A stretch of 64,000 bases of DNA, from contig JBFWOB010000005.1 in NCBI GenBank assembly GCA_050250755.1, positions 115,229 to 179,228 of the forward strand. Reading direction: 5' to 3'. Below the pieces are notes generated by a model, which saw only the letters and a program-made list of their open reading frames with translations, had not been told where the DNA came from and searched no databases. This DNA is from Ga0077555 sp050250755. Lineage in GTDB: Bacteria > Pseudomonadota > Alphaproteobacteria > Rhizobiales > Hyphomicrobiaceae. The position numbers and the translations under genes are program-made. This document shows positions 25,767-32,976 of the stretch, one piece after another. Within the stretch, counting starts at the first letter, position 1. Every line of letters starts with the position of its first letter.

Positions 25767-26507
25767 ATGCGGTTGAAAGACAAGGTGGCGATCGTCACGG
25801 GGGCGGCTTCCGGTATGGGCGCCGAGACGGCCCGCATATTTGCCCGTGAGGGCGCCTTCGTCGTCCTGACCGACGTTGATCCCGAAGGCGGTCAGGCGGT
25901 CGCGCGCGAGATCGGCAATCACGCCACCTTCATCCGGCACGACGTCTCGAAGGAAGAAGACTGGGCGCAGGTGGTGGCCGACACCCTGAAAGCCCACGGC
26001 CGGATCGACGTCCTAGTCAACAACGCGGGCGTCTCGGGCTCCGACCCGGACCGCCTCTCCATGAAGACGTGGGATCAGCAGATGGAGATCAATGCCAAGG
26101 GCGTCTTCCTCGGCATGCGCGCCGTCATCCCGGAGATGCAGAAGGCCAAGAAAGGTTCGATCGTCAACATCTCGTCGATCTCCGGCATCATGGGCCAGAA
26201 CTTCGTGCACATGGGCTACAACGCCGCCAAGGGTGCTGTTCGCTCCATGACCAAGGCCGCTGCCGTACAGTTCGGTCGCGACAATATCCGCGTCAACTCG
26301 GTCCATCCCGGCGTCATGCCGCCCATGCGCACCTCGCGGATGAGCGCCGACCCGGACGTTCGCGCGCGCATCCTCAAGGCTATTCCCATGGGCCGCTTCG
26401 GTGAGGTGCAGGAGGTGGCCAACGCAAACCTGTTCTTGGCGTCCGACGAGGCCTCCTACATTTCAGGCGCCGAGCTTGTCGTGGACGGAGCCTTCGTGGC
26501 GCAGTAG
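25767..26507 (+). CDS. Short-chain dehydrogenase/reductase (SDR)
   Basis: A 246-residue classical SDR with cofactor motif TGAASGMG (11-18), NNAG (85-88), catalytic Ser137 region NISSISG, Tyr151 and Lys155 (MGYNAAKGAV). Asp at the end of the second beta strand (VLTDVD) favours NAD(H) over NADP(H). Sequence style resembles cyclopentanol/3-alpha-hydroxysteroid-type and 2,5-diketo enzymes, but the substrate cannot be read. A strong ribosome site (CGGAGGAAACAC) precedes the ATG. glutaryl-CoA dehydrogenase follows 79 bp downstream. Confidence 0.88.
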   Translation: MRLKDKVAIVTGAASGMGAETARIFAREGAFVVLTDVDPEGGQAVAREIGNHATFIRHDVSKEEDWAQVVADTLKAHGRIDVLVNNAGVSGSDPDRLSMKTWDQQMEINAKGVFLGMRAVIPEMQKAKKGSIVNISSISGIMGQNFVHMGYNAAKGAVRSMTKAAAVQFGRDNIRVNSVHPGVMPPMRTSRMSADPDVRARILKAIPMGRFGEVQEVANANLFLASDEASYISGAELVVDGAFVAQ

Positions 26508-26586
26508 GAACGCCCAAATCTGAACCCGTTTCTGCAGGAGCCGCATGCGTGGCGACGCCTGCAGTCCAACCGAGCGAGCAGGCGAC

Positions 26587-27792
26587 ATGCAGGAGAAGAC
26601 CAGGAGCGGCAGCAGGGTGGCGTTCCAGTGGGAGGACCCGTTCCTGCTCGACGATCAACTCACGGAGGACGAGCGAGCGATCCGTGATACGGCACGCGAC
26701 TACTGCCAGGAGCAACTCGCCCCGCGCGTGATCCAGTCCTATCTCGAGGAAAAGACCGATCCTGAGATCTTCCGTGAGATGGGTGCCCTAGGCCTCCTCG
26801 GCGTCACCATCCCCGACAAGTACGGCTGCGCAGGCGCGAACTACGTTTCTTACGGTTTGATCGCGCGTGAGGTGGAGCGAGTGGACTCGGGCTACCGCTC
26901 CATGATGAGCGTGCAGTCGAGCCTCGTCATGCACCCGATCTATGCGTACGGCTCAGAAGAGCAGCGCATGAAGTATCTGCCGAAGCTCGCCAGCGGCGAG
27001 TGGATCGGCTGCTTCGGCCTGACCGAGCCCGATGCCGGCTCGGACCCCGGCGGTATGAAAACGCGCGCCGAGAAGATCGATGGCGGCTATCGCCTGTCTG
27101 GCGCAAAAATGTGGATCTCGAACGCCCCCATCGCCGATGTGTTCGTCGTGTGGGCCAAGTCCGAGGCCCACGGCGGCGGTATCCGTGGCTTCATCCTCGA
27201 GAAGGGCATGAAGGGCCTTTCCGCGCCGAAAGTCGGCGGCAAGCTCAGCTTGCGCTGCTCGATCACGGGCGAGATCGTCATGGACGGCGTCGAAGTGTCG
27301 GAGGACCATCTCCTACCCAACGTGCAGGGCCTGGCAGGACCGTTTGGATGCCTCAACCGTGCGCGCTATGGAATCGCCTGGGGCGCCATGGGTGCCGCTG
27401 AGGACTGCTTCCACCGCGCGCGTCAGTACACGCTCGACCGCAAGCAGTTCAATCGTCCGCTCGCCAACACCCAGCTCATCCAGAAGAAGCTCGCTGACAT
27501 GATGACCGAGATTTCTCTCGGGCTTCAGGGTGCGTTGCGCGTCGGTCGCATGTTCGACGAGGGTAAGCTCGCTGTCGAGGCGATCTCGATCGTCAAGCGC
27601 AACAACTGCGGTAAGGCACTCGATATTGCCCGCATGGCGCGCGACATGCACGGCGGCAACGGCATCCAGATCGAGTATCACGTCATGCGTCACGCGGCGA
27701 ACCTGGAAACCGTGAACACTTACGAGGGCACGCACGACGTTCACGCCCTCATCCTCGGTCGCGCCATCACCGGCCTGCAGGCGTTCTTCTGA
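26587..27792 (+). CDS. gcdH: Glutaryl-CoA dehydrogenase
   Basis: This 401-residue acyl-CoA dehydrogenase has the GcdH N-terminus FQWEDPFLLDDQLTEDER, substrate-binding Arg-containing segment ERVDSGYRSMMSVQSSLVMHPI, FAD motif CFGLTEPDAGSDPGGM, WISNAPIADVFVVWAK, and the catalytic Glu in NTYEGTHDVHALILGRAITGLQAF. GcdH oxidises and decarboxylates glutaryl-CoA to crotonyl-CoA in lysine, tryptophan and benzoate breakdown. The crotonyl-CoA produced can feed Ccr and Ecm encoded elsewhere in this window. Start at 26587 gives the usual 12 residues before WEDP; an ATG at 26545 with AGGAG close before it is the alternative. Confidence 0.93.
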   Translation: MQEKTRSGSRVAFQWEDPFLLDDQLTEDERAIRDTARDYCQEQLAPRVIQSYLEEKTDPEIFREMGALGLLGVTIPDKYGCAGANYVSYGLIAREVERVDSGYRSMMSVQSSLVMHPIYAYGSEEQRMKYLPKLASGEWIGCFGLTEPDAGSDPGGMKTRAEKIDGGYRLSGAKMWISNAPIADVFVVWAKSEAHGGGIRGFILEKGMKGLSAPKVGGKLSLRCSITGEIVMDGVEVSEDHLLPNVQGLAGPFGCLNRARYGIAWGAMGAAEDCFHRARQYTLDRKQFNRPLANTQLIQKKLADMMTEISLGLQGALRVGRMFDEGKLAVEAISIVKRNNCGKALDIARMARDMHGGNGIQIEYHVMRHAANLETVNTYEGTHDVHALILGRAITGLQAFF

Positions 27793-27852
27793 AACGAGGC
27801 GGCGACAGCGCAGTGTTGACTCGCGCTGGCGCCGCAGCCGTTCTGAGTTGTT

Positions 27853-27926
27853 ATCCTCGCGATCGTCGCGAGGATCCATTTCTCAGCTCGCTCAGCCCAT
27901 CATCCTCGCAACGAGGTGCGAGGATG
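27853..27926. repeat. Two tandem hairpins with ATCCTCGC arms between convergent genes
   Basis: ATCCTCGCGA (27853-27862) pairs perfectly with TCGCGAGGAT (27866-27875) around a 3-nt loop. Then CATCCTCGCA (27901-27910) pairs with TGCGAGGATG (27917-27926) around 6 nt. The two units share the same arm core, as in REP-type intergenic repeats. They lie between convergent gcdH and SDR genes and may act as a two-way terminator. Confidence 0.6.
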
Positions 27927-27948
27927 GACACGAGGACACGTCGCCCGC

Positions 27949-28725
27949 TTACTTGCGGCCGACTTCGCTCGGATCATAGGCAAGGCCCGAGGCACCATAG
28001 CCGCCGTCGACGTTCAGCACGTGCCCCGTTACCCACTCGCATTCATCCGATGCCAGATAGAGCGCCGCGTTAGCAACGGCACTGACCGTGCCATAGGCGC
28101 CCGTGGGAATACGGCTCAGGTAGTTCTGCCGCCGAGACGGCCCGTGCACGCTGATGCCCGTTTCGATAGGCCCAGGCGCAATGGCGTTCACCATCACGCC
28201 CTTCGACGAAAGCTCTACCGCCAGCACCTTGCACACGTGCATCACAGCGGCCTTTGAAGCTCCGTACGCCACGCCCCCCATGTTGCCGCGCTGACCGGAG
28301 ATCGACCCGATCTGGATGATGCGACCGCCACCCTGCGCCACCATTTTCGCGGCGGCCGCCTTGGCCGTCAGGAATGAGCCCGTGAGGTTGATCGCCATCA
28401 CTCGGTTCCAGTCTTCGAGCGTCGTGTCGAGTGCGAGCTTGTGCAGGCCGATGCCCGCGTTGTTGACGGCGATGTCGATGCGCCCGAGCCGCTTCACGGT
28501 CTCGGCAACCTGCGCCTCGCAGTCGGCAGGCACGGCCACGTCGGCTTGCATCGCATAGGCCGTACTGCCGGCAGACGTGATGGCTTTCACCGTTGCTTCG
28601 GCTTTCGCGAGATCGCGATCCGAGCACAGTATGGCTGCGCCTTCCGCCGCAAAACGCTTGGAAATAGCGCCGCCGAGGCCACCACCGGCGCCCGTCACCA
28701 GTGCAGTCTTGCCCTTTAGTCTCAT
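27949..28725 (-). CDS. Short-chain dehydrogenase/reductase (SDR)
   Basis: A 258-residue classical SDR: TGAGGGLG (11-18), NNAG (88-91), Ser141 region IGSISGQRG, Tyr154 and Lys158 (VAYGASKAAV), and C-terminal VTGHVLNVDGGYGA. The residue after the second strand (CSDRD) suggests NAD(H) preference. Substrate unknown. A second SDR gene lies 128 bp upstream on the same strand and the two may be co-transcribed. Start MRLKGKTALVTGAG at 28725 is the canonical one. Confidence 0.88.
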   Translation of the reverse strand: MRLKGKTALVTGAGGGLGGAISKRFAAEGAAILCSDRDLAKAEATVKAITSAGSTAYAMQADVAVPADCEAQVAETVKRLGRIDIAVNNAGIGLHKLALDTTLEDWNRVMAINLTGSFLTAKAAAAKMVAQGGGRIIQIGSISGQRGNMGGVAYGASKAAVMHVCKVLAVELSSKGVMVNAIAPGPIETGISVHGPSRRQNYLSRIPTGAYGTVSAVANAALYLASDECEWVTGHVLNVDGGYGASGLAYDPSEVGRK

Positions 28726-28852
28726 GGCCTTTGTCCTTCGTTGAGATTGCCCTGGAAGCAGATGCGGATCATGCGATGGCGCTCGACCCACCCGTCGGCG
28801 GCCAGCATGCCCTTCAGAGCGGGCCAGGACCAGTGCCCTGTGCGCGGACGGA

Positions 28853-29635
28853 TCAGCCGAGCGACAACCCACCATCGACAGCAATGGCCTGCCCGGTGAT
28901 GTGCCGCGCCGCCGGCGAAAGGAGAAAAGCGATCAGCGCTGCGATGTCGTTGGGCTCGGCGATGCGACCGAGCGGCGTTGCTGCGGTACCGGTCTCGTAG
29001 ACAGCCGACGTCGAGTGCGGGGCGAGCGCGGTATGCCCACTGTCTTTTCGCGTATAGCCCGGAACAACCGCGTTCACGGTCACACCCCTCGGCGCCAATT
29101 CCGCCGCAAGCGATTTCATCAGGGCTTCGCCTGCCGCTTTCGCCGCGGCGGACGACGGAAACAGCGCGGACGGCGCGAAGCGATGCGCGACGAACGACGA
29201 CACATAGACGATCCGACCTTGAGGAGATGCGGCGAGCGCGTTCTGTGTCCCCTGCGCCAGTTCGAAGAACGCGCCGGCCATCGTCGCCATTGACTGGTCG
29301 AAATCGCCGCGTGTCAGCTCCACCGTGCTACGCCGGTCCGCGAACCCTGCATTCGCCACGAGATGATCGAGCTGACCGAAATGCGCGACAGCCTTTTTTG
29401 CGATCTCCTGCCCGGTTCCGGCCCGCGCCAGGTCGCCATAGAGCTCCAGCACTTTAGCACCTTCAGCGCGCGCAGCATCAGCAACACGGGCCAGACGGTG
29501 CCGCGTCTCTTCTGATGCGCCGCGCGTATGAAGGGCGAGCCCGCCGCATCCGCCCGCGATGGCCCTGACCGTCGCCGCGCCGATGCCGGATGCAGCGCCC
29601 GTGACAAGAGCGACAGGCCTTCGCGCGATGGTCAT
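28853..29635 (-). CDS. SDR-family protein lacking the catalytic tyrosine
   Basis: A 260-residue SDR with the cofactor motif TGAASGIG (12-19), ANAG and VDGGLSLG near the end. Ser147 (YVSSFVA) and Lys166 are present, but the residue four before the Lys, normally Tyr, is Ser162 in FPSSAAAKAAGEAL. I checked this codon on the minus strand (tcg-tcc-gcc-gcg-gcg-aaa) and it is not Tyr. Either another residue acts as acid, or the protein is a non-reductase SDR. It sits directly upstream of a normal SDR gene in the same direction. Confidence 0.82.
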   Translation of the reverse strand: MTIARRPVALVTGAASGIGAATVRAIAGGCGGLALHTRGASEETRHRLARVADAARAEGAKVLELYGDLARAGTGQEIAKKAVAHFGQLDHLVANAGFADRRSTVELTRGDFDQSMATMAGAFFELAQGTQNALAASPQGRIVYVSSFVAHRFAPSALFPSSAAAKAAGEALMKSLAAELAPRGVTVNAVVPGYTRKDSGHTALAPHSTSAVYETGTAATPLGRIAEPNDIAALIAFLLSPAARHITGQAIAVDGGLSLG

Positions 29636-29810
29636 CGGGCAACTCCGTTCTGTGGACCGTGCTGCGCGACCTTATCCGACCGTGTCGCGGCGTGACAGAT
29701 GGCTCACGACCGACGTCTGATGCTGCACCGCGAAGCTTACCAATGGTGCGATCCCCGCGCTTCTGTCAGGGTGCCGGGCTTTCGGGCGTCTGACGAGCGA
29801 GGAGCGCGGG

Positions 29811-30719
29811 GTGAGCACGGAAGCCGTCGAGACAGCCCGTCGAGCTGAAAGTGCGACCTATACCTCCGGCGTTTTGTTGCTGCTCGTGGGCACCATCGCG
29901 TTCTCGAGCGCCGGGCTGTTTGTGCGAATTCTTGGCAAGGACGCGGCGACCATTCTTTTCTGGCGCGGCATCTTCACGGCGATGGTGATTACGCTCTACG
30001 TCGTCTGGCGCGAAGGCCCCCGCACGCTCGACGCGTTCCGCGCCGTGGGCCGTGCAGGGATTGCGATTTCTCTATGTAACGCCCTTTCCATGGGCGCTTT
30101 CGTCACGTCATTGCAGTACACGACCGTCGCCAACAACTCGGTGATCTTTGGTACGAGCCCGTTCATGACGGCCGCATTGGCCTGGCTGCTCATCCGCGAG
30201 CGCCCGTCGACGTCGACCCTGGCATTTTCCGGTCTGGCGCTGGTGGGAGCAATCCTCGTCGTCGGCAGCTCGTTTCGATTGTCAACGGACAGCATGATCG
30301 GCGACGTGTTAGCCGTGTTCATGACGATGATGTTCGCGACGAAAACGGTGCTCGTCCGGCGTCACGCCAGTACCTCCATGGTGCCGACGGGAGCTCTTGG
30401 CGCTGCGTTTGGCTGTATCGGTGCGATCCCGTTCGTTCGTGAGTGGAGCTTGAGCGCCGGCGATCTGGCGATCTTCGCGTTGTTCGGATTCACGCAGCAG
30501 GGCGCCGGTCTGATCCTGACCACGATCGGTATCGCGCGCGTGCCATCGGCGCACGCCGCGCTGCTGATGGCGCTCGATGTACCCATGTCACCGACGTGGG
30601 TCTGGCTTGTCGTTGGTGAGCGGCCAAGTCAGTTCGTCATCGTCGGAGGCGCCCTCGTGCTGGCGGCTGTCGTAGGTCACATCCTCATCGAAAGCAGACG
30701 TCGCAGTCGTCGCGCTTGA
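29811..30719 (+). CDS. EamA/DMT family transporter
   Basis: This 302-residue protein has ten predicted hydrophobic helices in two EamA repeats (for example LLLLVGTIAFSSAGLFVR, ALSMGAFVTSLQYTTVANNSV, and GFTQQGAGLILTTIGIARVPSA). It would be an inner-membrane metabolite exporter of unknown substrate. The start is GTG at 29811 behind GAGGAG; no ATG fits as well. It is convergent with thpR. Unlike the DMT gene at 13655 this one is intact. Confidence 0.88.
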   Translation: MSTEAVETARRAESATYTSGVLLLLVGTIAFSSAGLFVRILGKDAATILFWRGIFTAMVITLYVVWREGPRTLDAFRAVGRAGIAISLCNALSMGAFVTSLQYTTVANNSVIFGTSPFMTAALAWLLIRERPSTSTLAFSGLALVGAILVVGSSFRLSTDSMIGDVLAVFMTMMFATKTVLVRRHASTSMVPTGALGAAFGCIGAIPFVREWSLSAGDLAIFALFGFTQQGAGLILTTIGIARVPSAHAALLMALDVPMSPTWVWLVVGERPSQFVIVGGALVLAAVVGHILIESRRRSRRA

Positions 30720-30743
30720 TCGCGTCAGTCCTGATCGCACCAC

Positions 30744-31277
30744 TCAAGAGAACGGAAACACGCTCTCGACGACATAAGGGCCACCGCCGACACGCGGCCG
30801 CGACGAGAACAGCACGAACCGATCCACCGTGATGGGACCGATCGCGAGGCTCCCGCGCGAGCCGAGAAACCGAGCGACGACGTCTGGCTTTGCGCCTCGC
30901 AGCCGAGCCAACGTGATATGTGGCTTGAAAGCCCTCGGCTCCGGTGCCAAGCCAGCCGACCGGCATGCACGCTCGACCGCCCGTTGCAGCAGATCGAGCT
31001 CTGGCCTGGCTTCCACCCCCGCCCAGATCACTCGGGGATCTCGCCCTCCGAACGCGCCGACTTCCCGAATCATCACCTGGAACGGCGTCATTTCGATGCC
31101 GTCGAGAAAGCCCACCAACTCGTCGGCCTGCCGGTTGTCGACATCACCCGCAAACCGGAGCGTGATGTGCATGTTCTCTGGCTCGATCCACCTGGCGCCA
31201 GGCAGCGGACCACGCACCAAGCCGAGCCGCATCCGCACCATTTCTGGCAACTCGAGACCGACGAAAAGTCTTGGCAT
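30744..31277 (-). CDS. thpR: RNA 2',3'-cyclic phosphodiesterase ThpR
   Basis: The 177-residue protein belongs to the 2H phosphoesterase (LigT-like) family. Both catalytic H-x-T-L motifs are present: His37 (NMHITLRF) and His120 (KPHITLAR). It starts MPRLFVGLELP, the standard ThpR opening. It hydrolyses 2',3'-cyclic phosphates at RNA ends. The SGNH esterase gene lies 49 bp upstream on the same strand. Confidence 0.92.
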   Translation of the reverse strand: MPRLFVGLELPEMVRMRLGLVRGPLPGARWIEPENMHITLRFAGDVDNRQADELVGFLDGIEMTPFQVMIREVGAFGGRDPRVIWAGVEARPELDLLQRAVERACRSAGLAPEPRAFKPHITLARLRGAKPDVVARFLGSRGSLAIGPITVDRFVLFSSRPRVGGGPYVVESVFPFS

Positions 31278-31326
31278 GGTCGTCTCACCCTCGGCTGTTG
31301 ACGCAGGAGCCGCCACCCCGAAGCGC

Positions 31327-32007
31327 CTATTGGGCGGATTTGGCTTGCTTCGATTTAACCTGCGCCAGCAACTTCTCTACGAACGGTAACATCCGGTCCG
31401 CGATCCGGCGAACACCCTCCGCTGTGGGGTGTATCCCGTCCGCTTGGTTGAGCTTCGAGTCGAGCGCCACGCCGTCGAGCAGGAACGGGTAAAGAACGAG
31501 GTCGTATTTCTCTGCGAGTTCCGGAAAGATCCGATCGAACGCATTGGCATAGTCATCGCCGAGTGTTCGGCTGGCTCGCATGCCTGCGATCAGAACAGGA
31601 ATGTGTCGTGCCTTCAGCCGCTGGACGATCTCTTCGAGATTGCTGCGGGCGCGCTGGACATCGAGGCCACCCAGCATATCGTTCGCGCCAAGCGCAACGA
31701 TCACGGCGTCTGTATTTTCTGGGACCGCCCAATCGAGCCGCGCCAGACCGCCCGCAATCGTGTCGCCCGAGACGCCGGCATTCTGGATTGCGACGGCGTA
31801 CCCCTTCTCCTTCAGAAGGCGCTGTAACACGGCCGGCAATGCGTCTCCTGCCGCGAGCCCCAATCCTGCCGTAAGGCTGTCCCCAAGTGCGACAACGTGC
31901 ATCGCCTCGCCGGGCGTCTCGGCATATGCCGGCGCGGTCACGAACAGTGGCGCCATGTTGACGACGGCGAGCAAGAGCACCATTTGGCCGAGAAGCCGGA
32001 TTATCAT
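31327..32007 (-). CDS. tesA: Secreted SGNH esterase / arylesterase (TesA-like)
   Basis: A 226-residue precursor: signal peptide (LLGQMVLLLAVVNMAPLFVTAPAYAE) and SGNH hydrolase domain with block I VALGDSLTAGLG (Ser44), block II NAGVSGDTIAGG, block III VALGANDMLGG, and block V DGIHPTAEG (Asp and His). TesA-type enzymes hydrolyse aryl esters, lysophospholipids and acyl thioesters in the periplasm. It is divergent from the ybbA-ybbP ABC transporter genes, a conserved neighbourhood in many Proteobacteria. Start MIIRLLGQ at 32007 puts the signal peptide at the N-terminus. Confidence 0.92.
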   Translation of the reverse strand: MIIRLLGQMVLLLAVVNMAPLFVTAPAYAETPGEAMHVVALGDSLTAGLGLAAGDALPAVLQRLLKEKGYAVAIQNAGVSGDTIAGGLARLDWAVPENTDAVIVALGANDMLGGLDVQRARSNLEEIVQRLKARHIPVLIAGMRASRTLGDDYANAFDRIFPELAEKYDLVLYPFLLDGVALDSKLNQADGIHPTAEGVRRIADRMLPFVEKLLAQVKSKQAKSAQ

Positions 32008-32169
32008 CCTGTACGTTCCAGTTCCGGTCCACGGGTGCCGAGGGTGACTGCTGCCCGACGACCGGTGAGACCGCCGATGGGACATGACATGAGCATCCGC
32101 AGTGAAAGCGGCAAGAGCGTGCCCGCATCCGGTTCGTGACGCGAGCCCGAAAAAGGCCGACAGGGGAGC

Positions 32170-32976
32170 ATGAATTTGCCAAGCCAGAACACTGCGACGT
32201 ATGGCGTCGAATCCTCGCGGGATGAAGCGTCTGGCCGGGCCCCTTCGGATCGGGCATCCGTCGCCCCTGTCGTGCGGCTCGAGGGCGTTGGCCTGACCCT
32301 TTCGAGTCGCGCCGGCGCGGTCGAAATTCTGAAGGACATCGACCTGGAGGTGCCGACCGGCCAATCGTTAGCCATCGTGGGTCCATCCGGCTCTGGTAAG
32401 ACATCGCTGCTCATGATCATGGGCGGGCTGGAGCAGGCAACGAACGGCCGAGCAGTGGTTGCTGGTCATGAGCTGTCGAGCCTTGGCGAGGATAGTCTCG
32501 CGCGCATCCGCAGCCAGTCGATCGGCGTCGTCTTTCAGTCCTTTCATTTGGTCCCGACAATGACCGCGCTCGAGAACGTCGCCCTTCCGCTCGAGTTTCG
32601 GGGCGATGCCGGTGCGCGGACAAAGGCACGCTCCGCTCTGGCTGAGGTAGGTCTGGCCTCCCGCCTGGAGCATTATCCGGCCCAGCTCTCCGGTGGCGAG
32701 CAACAGCGCGTGGCGCTCGCCCGCGCGCTCGTTGCCGAGCCCAGGCTTCTTTTGGCCGATGAGCCGACCGGCAATCTCGACGGCGCGACCGGCCGGCAGA
32801 TCGTCGAGCTGATGTTTGCCCTCGGCCGTCGCCATGGCACGACGCTCGTGCTCGTCACCCATGATGACCGACTGGCCGAGCGTTGCGAGCGTGTCGTTCG
32901 AATGGCGGATGGCGGCATTGTCGCAGATAGTTCTGCTGAGGTGCCGGGGGCCATGTCGGCCGGAGCATCCGCATGA
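32170..32976 (+). CDS. ybbA: ABC transporter ATP-binding protein, YbbA type
   Basis: This 268-residue ATPase belongs to the LolD/MacB-like family: Walker A GPSGSGKTS (about 76-84), Q-loop VVFQSFHLVP, signature LSGGEQQRVALARAL, Walker B LLLADEPTGNLD and H-loop VLVTHDDR. It has an N-terminal extension of about 40 residues before the ABC fold. It partners with the permease encoded next; the reading frames overlap by four bases (ATGA at 32973-32976), implying translational coupling. The substrate is unknown; the pair lies divergent from tesA as in E. coli. Confidence 0.93.
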   Translation: MNLPSQNTATYGVESSRDEASGRAPSDRASVAPVVRLEGVGLTLSSRAGAVEILKDIDLEVPTGQSLAIVGPSGSGKTSLLMIMGGLEQATNGRAVVAGHELSSLGEDSLARIRSQSIGVVFQSFHLVPTMTALENVALPLEFRGDAGARTKARSALAEVGLASRLEHYPAQLSGGEQQRVALARALVAEPRLLLADEPTGNLDGATGRQIVELMFALGRRHGTTLVLVTHDDRLAERCERVVRMADGGIVADSSAEVPGAMSAGASA

